From the NCBI GenBank assembly GCA_013361095.1, contig JAATWA010000001.1:1714501-1778500 (forward strand): a stretch of 64,000 bases of DNA, written 5' to 3'. The notes under the pieces are model-generated. The model saw nothing but the letters and a program-made list of their open reading frames with translations, made no database searches and was not told the DNA's origin. The number at the start of each line of letters is the position of its first letter. Within the stretch, counting starts at the first letter, position 1. Positions 51,701-60,231 of the stretch are shown here, piece by piece. The DNA is from Pseudanabaena biceps (GTDB lineage: Bacteria > Cyanobacteriota > Cyanobacteriia > Pseudanabaenales > Pseudanabaenaceae). The translations under genes and the position numbers were made by a program.

Positions 51701-52211
51701 TCTAACCAGCGAACTTGGTGTGGGAAGTTGCTTCTCAATCGATTTACCCTGTACTGTTTATGCTTCTATCTCACCTAAAATGGCGGCAAACAGTAGACTA
51801 TCTGCTAATCCAGAATTAGATTCTTCGCCAACTGATGAAGTTATTCCCAACTCTCCTCTGATCTTAATCGCCGAAGATAACGAAGCCAATATTAGTACGT
51901 TTTCTAATTATCTAGAAGCAAAGGGTTATCGTCTTTTGATCGCTAAGGATGGTCAAGAAGCCGTTGATCTTACCAAGGCTAACTATCCTGACATGATTTT
52001 AATGGATATTCAAATGCCAGTTATGGATGGGCTAGAAGCTACTAAGCAAATTCGCCTCGATCCAAACTTTACTAGTATTCCGATTATTGCGCTAACTGCT
52101 CTAGCAATGGAAAGCGATCGCCAAAAATGTCTAGATGCTGGGGCTAATGATTACCTCACTAAACCAGTTAAGCTTCGAGAGCTTGTGGCTACGATCCAGA
52201 AATTTTTGTAA
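48783..52211 (+). CDS. CBS-PAS-GAF hybrid histidine kinase with receiver
   Basis: 1142 residues, cytoplasmic. Two CBS domains (about 10-135, MTERDLVRIVTQPIP and LPVLDDGDRIVGLL), coiled linker, three PAS/PAC modules (about 170-530), GAF (about 560-710), then histidine kinase with phospho-His765 in NMSHELRTPLNAIL, ATPase boxes DTGIGISPENV and GTGLGLAL, and a receiver with Asp1075 in ILMDIQMPVMDG. CBS pairs bind adenine nucleotides in other proteins, suggesting energy sensing, and the GAF may bind a chromophore or small ligand; neither is shown. No separate regulator is adjacent. Confidence 0.93.
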   Translation: MTMTNTASLLNPTDLLSAIARNPPLVSSDISVMAAIAMMGETGANYVLVVENLSEKKGLMGIMTERDLVRIVTQPIPLDQLPIQAMMSHPVITIQESTFTDINDALAILQQHRIRHLPVLDDGDRIVGLLDQSTLIEMDRQQVEAALQQLNKELESRVEQRTSALQKSVLRASQAQQIAHLGDWELDLRSQKVIWSAEVFRIFGRDPNQLEPTYEELLNNYHPLNEHKRLTHCVDRAIQYGEPYAIDLQIIRADGSSGYIFAQAEPIYNEAGEVSGLFGIVMDISDRKTNQEALRLSEERNKATLLALPDLVFRVNRNGQYIDFLTSPQDKNLVDPQQVIGKSIFDALQADVISSHADSKYAALKEALNTQTLQTYEQQVWIDGKLRYEEVRVSPCNKNEVVFLIRDISDRKLVEKALLESQQFIQTVVNTVPLPLFWKDRQSVFLGCNYQFARTLGLPSSNEVIGKTDFDFSVTKAEAITFLDKDRDVMESGEAQLGIEEITTLPNGEQIWLEIHKAPLREGSGNVIGVVGMFQNITKRKQAELKIRQQAEQEQLLGAMTKRMRSSLNLSKILNTTVEDVLQILKADRILVCQLSSDWTGSIIAEAVLPNYQKTLNIYLPEGVIDQESYDHYHQGGIFLLDDREDKNQLVLPSVIEFLKEIQAKAVLSVPIIHNKTLWGLLVAHQCDGSRQWQNWEINLLKQTANQLAIAIQQASLFNQLQAELAERHRAEAQLTETNTQLAISNEELGRATRLKDEFLANMSHELRTPLNAILGMTEGLQEKVFGAVNDRQVKALQTIERSGHHLLELINDILDIAKIESGQMELDCTICNVVSLYQSSLAFIKQQALTKRIQLEIELQMNLPSLLVDERRIRQVLINLLSNAVKFTPEGGRITLEVSQLSPKAITADSPPQHFLRISVIDTGIGISPENVQKLFKPFVQIDSALNRQYEGTGLGLALVKQIVELHGGRVSLTSELGVGSCFSIDLPCTVYASISPKMAANSRLSANPELDSSPTDEVIPNSPLILIAEDNEANISTFSNYLEAKGYRLLIAKDGQEAVDLTKANYPDMILMDIQMPVMDGLEATKQIRLDPNFTSIPIIALTALAMESDRQKCLDAGANDYLTKPVKLRELVATIQKFL

Positions 52212-52241
52212 CTGTAACGCACGCTGCGCGCGCGTTACAGT
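52211..52241 (+). terminator. Hairpin terminator after the hybrid kinase
   Basis: ACTGTAACGC/GCGTTACAGT arms with an 11-nt loop followed by TTTTTGGG. Loop and tail resemble the hairpin at 3959, so both are copies of one element. Confidence 0.8.
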
Positions 52242-52253
52242 TTTTGGGCTTGC

Positions 52254-52286
52254 ATCTATGGGCGGCGCAAATCACCGCCCATAGAT
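52254..52286. repeat. Palindrome before rsmH end
   Basis: ATCTATGGGCGG arms with a short imperfect centre, 20 bp from the rsmH stop. Confidence 0.8.
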
Positions 52287-52305
52287 AAATAAATGGCGAA
52301 TATAA

Positions 52306-53181
52306 TCATTCCGAAGCATCTACTCTTTGGGCGATGCGTAACTTTGCCGATCGCGATCGCGGATTGGCGCGAGTCTCTTCATCGGTGGCGATGATTACTT
52401 TTTTGGTAATTACTTGTAAGCGATCGTCTTCGCGAAACCGATGTTTCACAATCCGATCTTCAAGACTATGAAAAGTAATCACCGCAATCTTGCCGCCAAC
52501 TTTAAGCCAATTGGGAGCAACGTCTAACCACTTTTCGAGACTTTCTAATTCGCGATTGACCGCAATCCTCAAAGCTTGAAATGTGCGGGTAGCAGGATGG
52601 ATCCTGCCATGTCGATAGCTAGCGGGAACACAGGAAGAAATAGCATTGGCGAGTTCTAACGTGGTTTTAAAAGGACGCTTCTCGACAATTTGACGGGCAA
52701 TTCGCCTCGACAATCGCTCTTCTCCTAATTTAAAAAAGATATCCGCTAGTTCTACTTCTTTGTAATGATTGATGATTTCGGCAGCCGTGAGCGTTTGGCG
52801 ATTATCCATCCGCATATCGAGATCACCAGACTCGCGGAAGCTAAATCCCCTCTCCGCCACATCAAACTGGGTCGAGCTTACGCCTAAGTCCGCCAGAATG
52901 CCATCAAACAACTGAGCAGGAAGGGGCTTATATTCACAAAAATTGCCGCGCCAAAAGCTAACCTGATTAGCAAAATCCTTTAAGTTTTCACCAGCCGCCG
53001 CGATCGCCATTTCATCACGATCAATTCCCAGTAGTTGCACATTTTCGGCACTCTGTAAAATTAGGCTACTATGTCCGCCACCGCCGACAGTGCAATCAAG
53101 ATAAATACCGCCCGATTTAATTTCTAAACCAGCGATCGTGGGTTCGGCAAGGACAGGAACATGGTGAAACGGCGCGGTCAT
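52306..53181 (-). CDS. rsmH: 16S rRNA (cytosine-N4) methyltransferase RsmH
   Basis: 291 residues. Methylates N4 of C1402 in 16S rRNA. Opening [15 protein letters not shown] and SAM motif [14 protein letters not shown] are diagnostic, followed by [33 protein letters not shown], the family hallmark, and [14 protein letters not shown]. Length near the family norm. Not in a dcw cluster, as expected in cyanobacteria. Starts at ATG. Confidence 0.96.
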   Translation of the reverse strand: MTAPFHHVPVLAEPTIAGLEIKSGGIYLDCTVGGGGHSSLILQSAENVQLLGIDRDEMAIAAAGENLKDFANQVSFWRGNFCEYKPLPAQLFDGILADLGVSSTQFDVAERGFSFRESGDLDMRMDNRQTLTAAEIINHYKEVELADIFFKLGEERLSRRIARQIVEKRPFKTTLELANAISSCVPASYRHGRIHPATRTFQALRIAVNRELESLEKWLDVAPNWLKVGGKIAVITFHSLEDRIVKHRFREDDRLQVITKKVIIATDEETRANPRSRSAKLRIAQRVDASE

Positions 53182-53252
53182 ATGTTTGATGGTGATTGAA
53201 TTCTGAGCTTTATGTGTGAGGTTTCTTGAGTCAGCGGTTTCGCCATCTCAAG

Positions 53253-53939
53253 TTAATTAACTTGGTCTAGCAAAACTTGTTTTAGCCGCTTCGGTTCACC
53301 CTGATCGACCACTTGACCACGTTCTAGCAAAAATGCGCCATCGGCATAATCCAGCTCATTTAAGCGATGGGTTACCCATAGAGCCGTGAGGTTCTTTTCT
53401 CTAACAAGATCGCGGACTGAGGCAACGAGATCGATTTGATTTTCGCCATCGAGCAAAGCGGTGGGTTCATCGAGCAGTAATACTTCGGCATGACGCGCGA
53501 TCGCCCCTGCGATCGCCACTCGTTGCTTTTGACCGCCACTGAGCGCATAGATAGGACGGCGGATCATTTGATCTAGATTGACAGCGCGGAGCGAGTCTTT
53601 GACGCGATGCATAGTTTGGTCATAGTCTAGATTTTCAGATACTAACCCAAAAGCAATATCTGCTCCCACGGTGGGCATCACCAATTGATGATCGGGATTC
53701 TGGAATACAAAGCCAAGGCGATCGCTGATCTCGATTTCGCCTGATTTGGGCTTGAGTAAGCCTGCTAATAGTCTTAGTAGAGTGGACTTACCGCTACCAT
53801 TAGTCCCCAGCAGCATCCAAAATTCTCCCCTCGGCACTGATAGAGTGCAACGATCTAAAACAGTTTCGCCCGATGCCCACGCAAAACTGAGATCTCGAAC
53901 AGTGATGGCGGTGGTGGTGACAGATTGTTGAGTGGGCAT
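53253..53939 (-). CDS. ECF/CbiO-type ABC ATPase
   Basis: 228-residue ATP-binding subunit. Walker A GTNGSGKST, Q-loop FVFQNPDHQL, signature LSGGQKQRVAIAGAI, Walker B VLLLDEPTALLD and H-loop WVTHR. The FQNPDHQL and ALLD spellings resemble energy-coupling-factor and cobalt-importer ATPases rather than sugar or amino-acid ones. No EcfT or substrate subunit is adjacent. ATG start; 71 bp before rsmH, so possible co-transcription. Confidence 0.88.
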   Translation of the reverse strand: MPTQQSVTTTAITVRDLSFAWASGETVLDRCTLSVPRGEFWMLLGTNGSGKSTLLRLLAGLLKPKSGEIEISDRLGFVFQNPDHQLVMPTVGADIAFGLVSENLDYDQTMHRVKDSLRAVNLDQMIRRPIYALSGGQKQRVAIAGAIARHAEVLLLDEPTALLDGENQIDLVASVRDLVREKNLTALWVTHRLNELDYADGAFLLERGQVVDQGEPKRLKQVLLDQVN

Positions 53940-53973
53940 TGTTAAGTGCTTAATTAATTGTTCAGTAAATGAA

Positions 53974-54042
53974 TACAGCGCTAGCGCTAATTTACAGAAA
54001 ACTCAAGAGAGAGTTGCAGCGCAAAGCGCTGCAACTCTCTCT
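53974..54042. repeat. Composite repeat: mini-hairpin plus palindrome
   Basis: TACAGCGCTAGCGCTAA at 53974, then palindrome 54006-54042 AGAGAGAGTTGCAGCGC around AAA. Confidence 0.88.
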
Positions 54043-54056
54043 TTAAAACCGAACCA

Positions 54057-54103
54057 AGAATTTTTTTGAAAGTGTTGCAAAGCAACACTTTCAAAAAAAT
54101 TCT
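54057..54103. repeat. GTGTTGC-type palindrome
   Basis: 22-bp arms AGAATTTTTTTGAAAGTG with apex TTGC around AAA, outer GAACC/GGTTCG, followed by degraded mini-hairpin TGATCGAAAATTGCTGTAA. Close in arms to 29467-29517. Confidence 0.92.
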
Positions 54104-54141
54104 GGTGGTTCGTTTGATCGAAAATTGCTGTAATGGTGGCT

Positions 54142-54405
54142 TTAGGCTCGGATAAATCCTGCGCCCATATTTGCAGAAGACCCTGATTTTTCGGAAACCT
54201 GCACTGCTGAGACTTCGCTCAATAGTACGGAAACTTTTTTGCCTTCTTGCTTTTCGCAGGTTAGTTCCAAGATTTTGGAATTACCATCAGCGATCACCTG
54301 AGCAATTTCTCGATAGAGGGCTTCGGCACTTTCTTGCTCTTTGCGTTGCACGGACAAAGCGATCGGATTATTTTTGAGGGTGATTTCAACTGTATACATC
54401 AGCAT
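54142..54405 (-). CDS. Conserved cyanobacterial protein (UPF0367-like)
   Basis: 87 residues. The YTVEITLKNNPIALSVQRKEQESAEALYREI, LELTCEKQEGKKVSVL and VSAVQVSEKSG segments match my memory of the UPF0367 family found throughout cyanobacteria; not confirmed by search. Mixed alpha/beta, soluble, function unknown. Translation may begin at ATG 54405 or at ATG 54399 two codons later; AGGA upstream suits either. Confidence 0.75.
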   Translation of the reverse strand: MLMYTVEITLKNNPIALSVQRKEQESAEALYREIAQVIADGNSKILELTCEKQEGKKVSVLLSEVSAVQVSEKSGSSANMGAGFIRA

Positions 54406-54602
54406 TAATAAATTTTCCTGCTAAGAGATCGAAAGTAAGTTGTTATTGGCATATTGCTGTTACCTTTCAGTATGCCATTGCCAAGACGATCAAGGGAAAT
54501 ATCATGATCCCAAAACTTTTGCCGTTTTTTGAGTTCTACGATACTAAGTTTTATCAAGTCCTACCTGTACATTAAGGTTGCTGGGTATATGTCAAAACTG
54601 CT

Positions 54603-54776
54603 ATGTCACATCAACACCTGCAACGAATTCAAACTATCCGTCAGCAACTTGTTGCTGAAACTGGTAATGCGCCTACTGATTGGGAATTAGTACAGAAGCT
54701 GCTTGATGAGTTGATGGATAGACATCGACAATACAAACAGTTCGCGATCGAAAAAAATATTCATATTTACAATTAG
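54603..54776 (+). CDS. Small helical hypothetical protein, 57 residues
   Basis: ATG frame of 57 codons beginning MSHQHLQRIQTIRQQLVAET and ending KNIHIYN. Amphipathic, rich in Gln, Leu, Asp and Arg, with WELVQKLLDELMDRHRQYKQF in the centre, giving good helix character. No family name can be given. The absence of stop codons over a short length is weak evidence, but composition is protein-like. A repeat element starts right after it. Confidence 0.5.
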   Translation: MSHQHLQRIQTIRQQLVAETGNAPTDWELVQKLLDELMDRHRQYKQFAIEKNIHIYN

Positions 54777-54778
54777 GA

Positions 54779-54849
54779 TTTACAGCGCGTTGCGCTCAAA
54801 TCCAAACCCAAACGATAGTTGCGGCGCGAAGCGCCGCAACTATCGTTTG
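54779..54849. repeat. Composite repeat: mini-hairpin plus palindrome
   Basis: TTTACAGCGCGTTGCGCTCAA, then palindrome 54809-54849 CAAACGATAGTTGCGGCGC around GAA. Confidence 0.9.
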
Positions 54850-54902
54850 AGGTCTTTCAATTGACTATATAGCAGTCCTAAATCATTTATGAGAAAAACA
54901 GG

Positions 54903-54953
54903 GCTTCGACTCCGCTCAGCCAGCTTATATAGTTGGCTGAGCGGAGTCGAAGC
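54903..54953. repeat. CTTCGACTCCGCTCAGCC hairpin
   Basis: 20-bp perfect arms GCTTCGACTCCGCTCAGCCA around an 11-nt loop. This sequence, from memory, is a widespread bacterial repeat in cyanobacteria and Bacteroidetes and is unrelated to the local palindrome family. Confidence 0.8.
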
Positions 54954-54981
54954 TCTGAGCCTGCCGCCCTTGGCGCGCAAA

Positions 54982-55026
54982 TTAAGAAATAAATGGCGGC
55001 GCTATGCGTTGTCATTTATTTCTTAA
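54982..55026. repeat. Imperfect palindrome overlapping nadA stop
   Basis: TTAAGAAATAAATG arms with several mismatches near the apex (GGCGGCGC against GCGTTGTC). The right arm includes the nadA stop codon. A decaying copy. Confidence 0.75.
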
Positions 55027-56009
55027 GACATTGCTAACATTCGCTGCATGGGCTTGAGGGCAGCTTGGCGAATCGATTCATTGAGAATGATTTCGGGGGT
55101 GCGATTTTTCATGGCTAGGTAGACTTTTTCTAGGGTGTTGAGACGCATATAAGGGCATTCGTTACAGGCGCAGTTACTGGTAGGTGGCGCAGGAATGAAT
55201 TTTTTATGCGGAGCTGCCTTTTGCATTTGGTGAATTACGCCTGACTCAGTAACCACGATAAATTCTTGGCGATCGCTTTTCTGGACATATTTTAAAAGCC
55301 CTGTGGTGGAGCCAATAAAATCAGCATGGCGCAAAACATTTGCTTCACACTCAGGGTGAGCAATAATTTCCGCTTGAGGATGGATCAGCTTTAAGTCGAT
55401 TAACTTGCGCTCTGAAAATATTTCATGGACAATGCAAGCCCCATCCCATAGCAACAGATCTCGTCCTGATTTTTCCATCACATAGCGCCCAAGGTTGCGA
55501 TCGGGGGCAAAAATAATTGGCTGATCAGCAGGAATTTGGTTGACGATCGCCACCGCATTGGCACTGGTACAGATAATATCGCTCAGGGCTTTGATTTCGG
55601 CAGAACAGTTGATGTAGGAAATTACCAAATGGTCGGGATGGGCTGCTTTAAACGCGGCAAAGCGATCGGGTGGGCAACTATCAGCAAGAGAGCAACCTGC
55701 GTCAAGATCGGGCAGTAACACTAATTTGTCAGGGTTCAGGATCTTGGCAGTCTCTGCCATAAAATGCACGCCCAGAAACACGATTACATCAGCTTGGCAA
55801 TTTACTGCTGCCTGTGACAGTCCCAAAGAATCACCAATATAATCAGCAATATCCTGTAAATCGGGATCTTGATAGTAATGCGCCAAGATCACGGCATTCA
55901 TCTCTTTTTTAAGATCGGCGATCGCCTGAAATAGATCTAAGGGCAAGTCCAATGGGCGATCGCTGGTTTGACTTTGTTTGGGGGCGGCGAGAAACACGGG
56001 TTGCCTCAC
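55023..56009 (-). CDS. nadA: Quinolinate synthase A
   Basis: 328 residues. Condenses iminoaspartate and dihydroxyacetone phosphate to quinolinate in NAD synthesis, with a [4Fe-4S] cluster. Motifs: [18 protein letters not shown] at the N-terminus, [42 protein letters not shown] and the C-terminal [17 protein letters not shown], together carrying the expected three ligand cysteines. GTG start. The stop lies inside a palindrome. Confidence 0.96.
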   Translation of the reverse strand: MRQPVFLAAPKQSQTSDRPLDLPLDLFQAIADLKKEMNAVILAHYYQDPDLQDIADYIGDSLGLSQAAVNCQADVIVFLGVHFMAETAKILNPDKLVLLPDLDAGCSLADSCPPDRFAAFKAAHPDHLVISYINCSAEIKALSDIICTSANAVAIVNQIPADQPIIFAPDRNLGRYVMEKSGRDLLLWDGACIVHEIFSERKLIDLKLIHPQAEIIAHPECEANVLRHADFIGSTTGLLKYVQKSDRQEFIVVTESGVIHQMQKAAPHKKFIPAPPTSNCACNECPYMRLNTLEKVYLAMKNRTPEIILNESIRQAALKPMQRMLAMS

Positions 56010-56167
56010 GAAAAATAATAAAAAAATTAGTCGAGAATAAGTAGCTGGGCATACTTAAAAACTAGAGTCAAAATCTGTAGCGAACGAGCAGCGATCGCCA
56101 CAAGCTTTCGGGTTCTATATTTAATTATAGTAGAAATTACCAAAAATATATAAGAGTCATCAAAAAA

Positions 56168-57013
56168 ATGCTAACAGTCTATTTCACCATCGGTTTACCA
56201 GCTTCGGGAAAATCCACATGGGCAAAAAACAAAATTGATAAATCACCCAATAGTATTAAGCGCGTTAATAAAGACGATCTGCGATTAATGCTGGATAATT
56301 CCTATTTCTCGAAGGGAAATGAAAGGTTTTTACTGGATATTCAAGACGTAATCATTAAGGCGGCTCTCGAAGACGGAAAGCACGTCATTGTGGATAACAC
56401 CCATCTCTCTCCGAAGCATGAAGCCAGAATTAGGCAATTAATCAAGGGTTTAGCGGTTTTAGAAATAGTGGATTTTCGTCATGTGCCATTGGAAACTTGT
56501 ATTGAGCGAGACTTAAAACGTCTTAACTCCGTTGGCGAAAAAGTAATCCGCGATATGTACAACCAGTTCGTTGCTCCACCGCGATCGCCTAAACCTATAT
56601 ACAATCCTGAGCTTCCCGATGTGATTATTTGTGATTTGGATGGCACACTTGCCCTAATTGGCGATCGCAGTCCTTACGATGCCGCTAAGTGTGAAATCGA
56701 TCAAGTTAATGAACCAGTGCGCTCAATCCTAGAAACTTCTGGTAAAAAAGTCATCTTTTTGTCGGGTCGAGATGATCAATTTAAGCCCCAAACCCTTGCT
56801 TGGCTATCAAAGCATAATATTTCCTTTGAAGAGCTGCATATGCGAAAGTCTGGCGATGTCAGAAAAGACAGCATTGTTAAAAAGGAAATGTATGAGCAAT
56901 TTATTTTAGACAAATGGAACGTCTCCTTTGTCTTAGACGATCGCGATCAGGTGGTGCGCGTTTGGCGCGATCTGGGGTTGACCTGTTTACAGGTCGATTA
57001 TGGTGATTTTTAG
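56168..57013 (+). CDS. T4-like polynucleotide kinase/3'-phosphatase
   Basis: 281 residues, two domains as in phage T4 Pnkp. Kinase (1-145): P-loop GLPASGKS (9-16), NKDDLR (34-39, equivalent to the T4 NRDDYR catalytic Asp and Arg) and VIRDMY. HAD phosphatase (about 150-281): nucleophile motif DLDGTLA (156-162), FLSGRDDQ, and the end motif VLDDRDQVVRVWRDLGL, closely echoing T4. It would phosphorylate 5'-OH and remove 3'-phosphate ends, so it could repair cut RNA or DNA. No ligase gene is adjacent. Confidence 0.9.
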   Translation: MLTVYFTIGLPASGKSTWAKNKIDKSPNSIKRVNKDDLRLMLDNSYFSKGNERFLLDIQDVIIKAALEDGKHVIVDNTHLSPKHEARIRQLIKGLAVLEIVDFRHVPLETCIERDLKRLNSVGEKVIRDMYNQFVAPPRSPKPIYNPELPDVIICDLDGTLALIGDRSPYDAAKCEIDQVNEPVRSILETSGKKVIFLSGRDDQFKPQTLAWLSKHNISFEELHMRKSGDVRKDSIVKKEMYEQFILDKWNVSFVLDDRDQVVRVWRDLGLTCLQVDYGDF

Positions 57014-57030
57014 CAATTCAGAACCTAAAA

Positions 57031-57104
57031 GATGAGTAGCGCTTCTACTCATCTACCCTAAGAAACGAGTGGTGGCGCTTTGCGCCACCACTCGTTTCTT
57101 AGGG
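57031..57104. repeat. Two adjacent hairpins
   Basis: Short GATGAGTAG/CTACTCATC (57031-57053), then a palindrome 57056-57104 with 23-bp arms CCCTAAGAAACGAGTGGTGG around TTT. Downstream of the kinase/phosphatase. Confidence 0.9.
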
Positions 57105-57189
57105 TTTGCTTTGTATTTGCTAACTCTAGCTCTGCTATAAATCTATGTGGGGGCTTTTATCGCCTTAGTTACTTTAGACAGTCCAATAA

Positions 57190-58293
57190 ATGAATACAGT
57201 TGCTCAACAAGACTTGATGACGCAGGCTGACTATGCCAAAGCCTTGCGTCCTTTACTTCCATCGGAAGCCTTTATCCCTAACCAAAATAAAGTTTGGATT
57301 TTATTAATTAACTTGATGATTTTGATCGTGGGGTGGGCGATCGCCTCATATCTAGATCATTGGAGTTGGCAATATCTCTGGCTATATTTACCGATCGCGA
57401 TCGTTATGGGGAATAGCATTGCTGTTTTGGGATTTAGTTCCCACGGTTTACTTCATAGTTCCGTAATTACCGCTCCTTGGCTCCGTCAAGCACTTAGTCT
57501 CTTAGGCTTTGCAATGCTATGGATGTCTCCAACTCTATGGAAAGCTGTTCATAATCGCGAACATCATAACAAGACTAACTCCGAACAAGATCCTGATCGC
57601 AATTACTCATATTCGCAACCAAATACTTGGGGTAAATGGCTACAAAATGTTTTTCTTCCATCATCAGAAGTTAATCCCATCCTATTAATAATTGGCTTAG
57701 GACATATTTGGGGAATGTATGTATTTCGTCATCTGACTTCAATCTTATTTTTTAATAATCGTGCAGCTACATATCCTGTAGCGACATTCAGCGTTAGTGA
57801 AAAAGACCGAATGGCGATCGCATGGGAAACATTAGTGATTGCTGGGATACATCTAGCAGTTTTAGCCAGCTTACATTTTTCTCCCCTGAAGATATTGTTT
57901 GGTTACTTTTTTCCAATTTGGATTGGCTATGCGATCGCTATTTTCTACATTTTGACTCAGCATTTGGTCTGCCGTATGACTAGTATCAATGATGTTTTAG
58001 TCAACACTGTCTCTATTCGTGTACCCAAAATATTTGATTCCCTCCATATCAATTTTTCCTATCACACTGAACATCATATTTTCCCAGGGATGAATCCAGA
58101 TTATTATCCGATGGTGCAAAGGTTACTATTAACTCACTATCCAGAAAGATTAAATCTGATAGATGCGGATAAAGCATGGAAATTAATGCTACAAACGCCA
58201 CGTCATTATCTTAATGAAACTACGTTTACCGATTGGTCAGGTAAAAAGATCGTTCCCTGTCCTAAGTTAGGTATAGCTACCAAAACTTTATAA
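57190..58293 (+). CDS. Fatty acid desaturase family membrane protein
   Basis: 367 residues. Integral di-iron desaturase/hydroxylase. Histidine boxes: SHGLLHS (H85, H89), HNREHHN (H121, H125, H126) and YHTEHHIFPG near residue 292, with hydrophobic pairs (about 36-56, 64-82, 100-115, 212-232 and 236-258) in between. Substrate class (fatty acyl lipid, carotenoid or other) is not determined by these motifs; it differs from the usual desA-D spellings. Starts at ATG. Intact. Confidence 0.85.
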   Translation: MNTVAQQDLMTQADYAKALRPLLPSEAFIPNQNKVWILLINLMILIVGWAIASYLDHWSWQYLWLYLPIAIVMGNSIAVLGFSSHGLLHSSVITAPWLRQALSLLGFAMLWMSPTLWKAVHNREHHNKTNSEQDPDRNYSYSQPNTWGKWLQNVFLPSSEVNPILLIIGLGHIWGMYVFRHLTSILFFNNRAATYPVATFSVSEKDRMAIAWETLVIAGIHLAVLASLHFSPLKILFGYFFPIWIGYAIAIFYILTQHLVCRMTSINDVLVNTVSIRVPKIFDSLHINFSYHTEHHIFPGMNPDYYPMVQRLLLTHYPERLNLIDADKAWKLMLQTPRHYLNETTFTDWSGKKIVPCPKLGIATKTL

Positions 58294-58330
58294 AAAAATA
58301 GATTTGGTACTTTGTGCCAAGTCTATTTTT
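58294..58330 (+). terminator. Terminator hairpin after desaturase
   Basis: AAAAATAGA arms leading to TTTGGTAC-ttt-GTGCCAAG with two G:T pairs, then T run. It starts at the stop codon. Confidence 0.7.
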
Positions 58331-58508
58331 GAATTAAGGCAATATTTTAAAAAAATACTGTGCTTTCTAAAATTAATCTCTCAGTGTGCCATTCTAGCTA
58401 GTGTTATCTTCGCTACGGAAGTAATGTTGCTTTTGAAGTCAGATCAAAACTTATAAAAAGTCCTAAGATTTACTAAACCACCTGCTTATTCATTAGCCTA
58501 AATACCCT

Positions 58509-60149
58509 ATGCCTAGCTTACCAAGCACGATTTATCCCATTGGCGCGTATAACATTCATGGGTTAATTTGGCTCACTGACAGCAGCGAACCAAAGTCTAG
58601 CGATGTTCAACCAGATAAGTCCTACGCGCTTTGTGTCGATGCTTATCAAGGTCATTTACTAAAGATAGATCCCTACACTGAGGGGGCTATGGTTTTAAAT
58701 ACATACACAGCTTCGCAATTTCGAGATGCAACTGGCTTAGCGATCGCTGGTGAAACCCTGTGGATTACTAAGGATAATAGTATTTATTACTGCAATATGG
58801 TTGATTTTGATTTACAACCATTTATGGAGCTACCTAATCGAATTGATGGGATTGCTGTATCCGAAGGCGGTGTGTATGTGAGTTCTAAGGAAGTCGGCAA
58901 AATCTTTGTGTTTGGTCGCGCCACCCGCACCCTCCTCAGAATTATGGATGCTCCAGGGGCAGGCTTTGAAGCCCTAACTTTGATCGGGGAAGATCTATGG
59001 GTTAGCGATCGCGCTGAAGAGACGATATATCGGCTCAATGCTAAGACTGGCGAAGTGATCGAGAGGGGACTAACTCCATTTCCCAATCCCACGGGACTCG
59101 GCTTTTGGGGCGATGCTCTGTATGTAGTTTACTCAGCAGATGAACAGTACATTCGCGAAAATCCCAATGATCTAGATGAGCCATTCTCGGTTGCCATGCG
59201 TGAGAAGAACTTTATTCATCGAATAAGGTTTGATCATCATCAAGATGAAAAACTGAACTACACATTAACAACTGGCTACAGAGTGGAAATGGTCTATCTT
59301 GAAGAACTTTCTTCTGAAGAACCAACCTCTATTTACAATCTCACATGGCGAGTTGCTTATCCCACAGATACTTATCGCCAAAAGTTATTAGCGATCGAGC
59401 CAATTGGCATTCCTTTTGAAGAAGAAATCGTTGATGGTCAAAAAGTAGCAGCATTTAAGCTAGGGAACCTAAAACCAGAAGAGTCCAAAATGTTTGGCTG
59501 GAAAGCAACTCTAGAACTTCATGGAATTAAATATGAACTGAAAGAAAGTGAAGTTGAATTTGTGCCAGAACTTTCACCTGAGATGCAGAAGCGCTATCTA
59601 GTTGATGATGATGGCTTGAGTATGGATAATCCAGCTATTCAAGCAGCAGCAGTGGAAGCAGTGGGTGATGAGACAAATATTTTGCGGAAGATGCGTCTCA
59701 TCCGTGATTATGTATATGACAAACTCTCCTATCGAGTTACACCTTATATCGCTACCCCTGAGGAGGTGCTTAGCCGAGGTACAGGTTCTTGCGGTGAGTA
59801 TGTCGGCTTATTGCTAGCATTGACCCGCCTCAATGGAATTGCTTGTCGCACTGTTGGGCGTTATAAATGTCCCCATGATGGAGAATTTATGATGAATGTA
59901 CCACTCCATCAGTATTACAACCATGTTTGGATCGAGTTTTACATTCCCAGTATTGGTTGGCTCCCAATGGAATCTAATCCCGACGATACTGGCCATCGTC
60001 CTTATCCAACACGCTGGTTTATGGGACTGCCTTGGTATCATGTGGAAATTGGCAAAGGTATCTTCTTTGAGACAATTCAACCCCAGCCTTATTCGATTGG
60101 TGAGCTAGCATTAAATCATGTAAGGTTCAAGATTTTAGAAGAAATCTAA
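58509..60149 (+). CDS. Transglutaminase-like protein with beta-propeller-like N-terminus
   Basis: 546 residues. N-terminal half (about 40-240) has repeated strand patterns (ESLWITKDNSIYY-like, DLWVSDRAEETIYRL, DALYVVYSADEQ) resembling an SMP-30/NHL-type propeller. The C-terminal transglutaminase-like domain has the Cys-His-Asp triad: C428 in TGSCGEYVG, H472 in YNHVWIEFY, D492 or D493 in ESNPDD. Probably a cysteine peptidase or cross-linking enzyme. No signal peptide is evident, so location is uncertain. Substrate unknown. Confidence 0.8.
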   Translation: MPSLPSTIYPIGAYNIHGLIWLTDSSEPKSSDVQPDKSYALCVDAYQGHLLKIDPYTEGAMVLNTYTASQFRDATGLAIAGETLWITKDNSIYYCNMVDFDLQPFMELPNRIDGIAVSEGGVYVSSKEVGKIFVFGRATRTLLRIMDAPGAGFEALTLIGEDLWVSDRAEETIYRLNAKTGEVIERGLTPFPNPTGLGFWGDALYVVYSADEQYIRENPNDLDEPFSVAMREKNFIHRIRFDHHQDEKLNYTLTTGYRVEMVYLEELSSEEPTSIYNLTWRVAYPTDTYRQKLLAIEPIGIPFEEEIVDGQKVAAFKLGNLKPEESKMFGWKATLELHGIKYELKESEVEFVPELSPEMQKRYLVDDDGLSMDNPAIQAAAVEAVGDETNILRKMRLIRDYVYDKLSYRVTPYIATPEEVLSRGTGSCGEYVGLLLALTRLNGIACRTVGRYKCPHDGEFMMNVPLHQYYNHVWIEFYIPSIGWLPMESNPDDTGHRPYPTRWFMGLPWYHVEIGKGIFFETIQPQPYSIGELALNHVRFKILEEI

Positions 60150-60156
60150 TTGCCAG

Positions 60157-60229
60157 TTACAGCACTTTGCGTTCTCTTAAAGCCCAAAAGATTAATGGCG
60201 GCGCTTTGCGCCGCCATTGATCTTTTGGG
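60157..60229. repeat. Composite repeat: mini-hairpin plus palindrome
   Basis: GTTACAGCACTTTGCGTTC at 60156, then palindrome 60183-60229 CCCAAAAGATTAATGGCGGC around TTT with one G:T pair. It ends 3 bp before the bilin lyase stop, between convergent genes. Confidence 0.9.
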
Positions 60230-60231
60230 GT

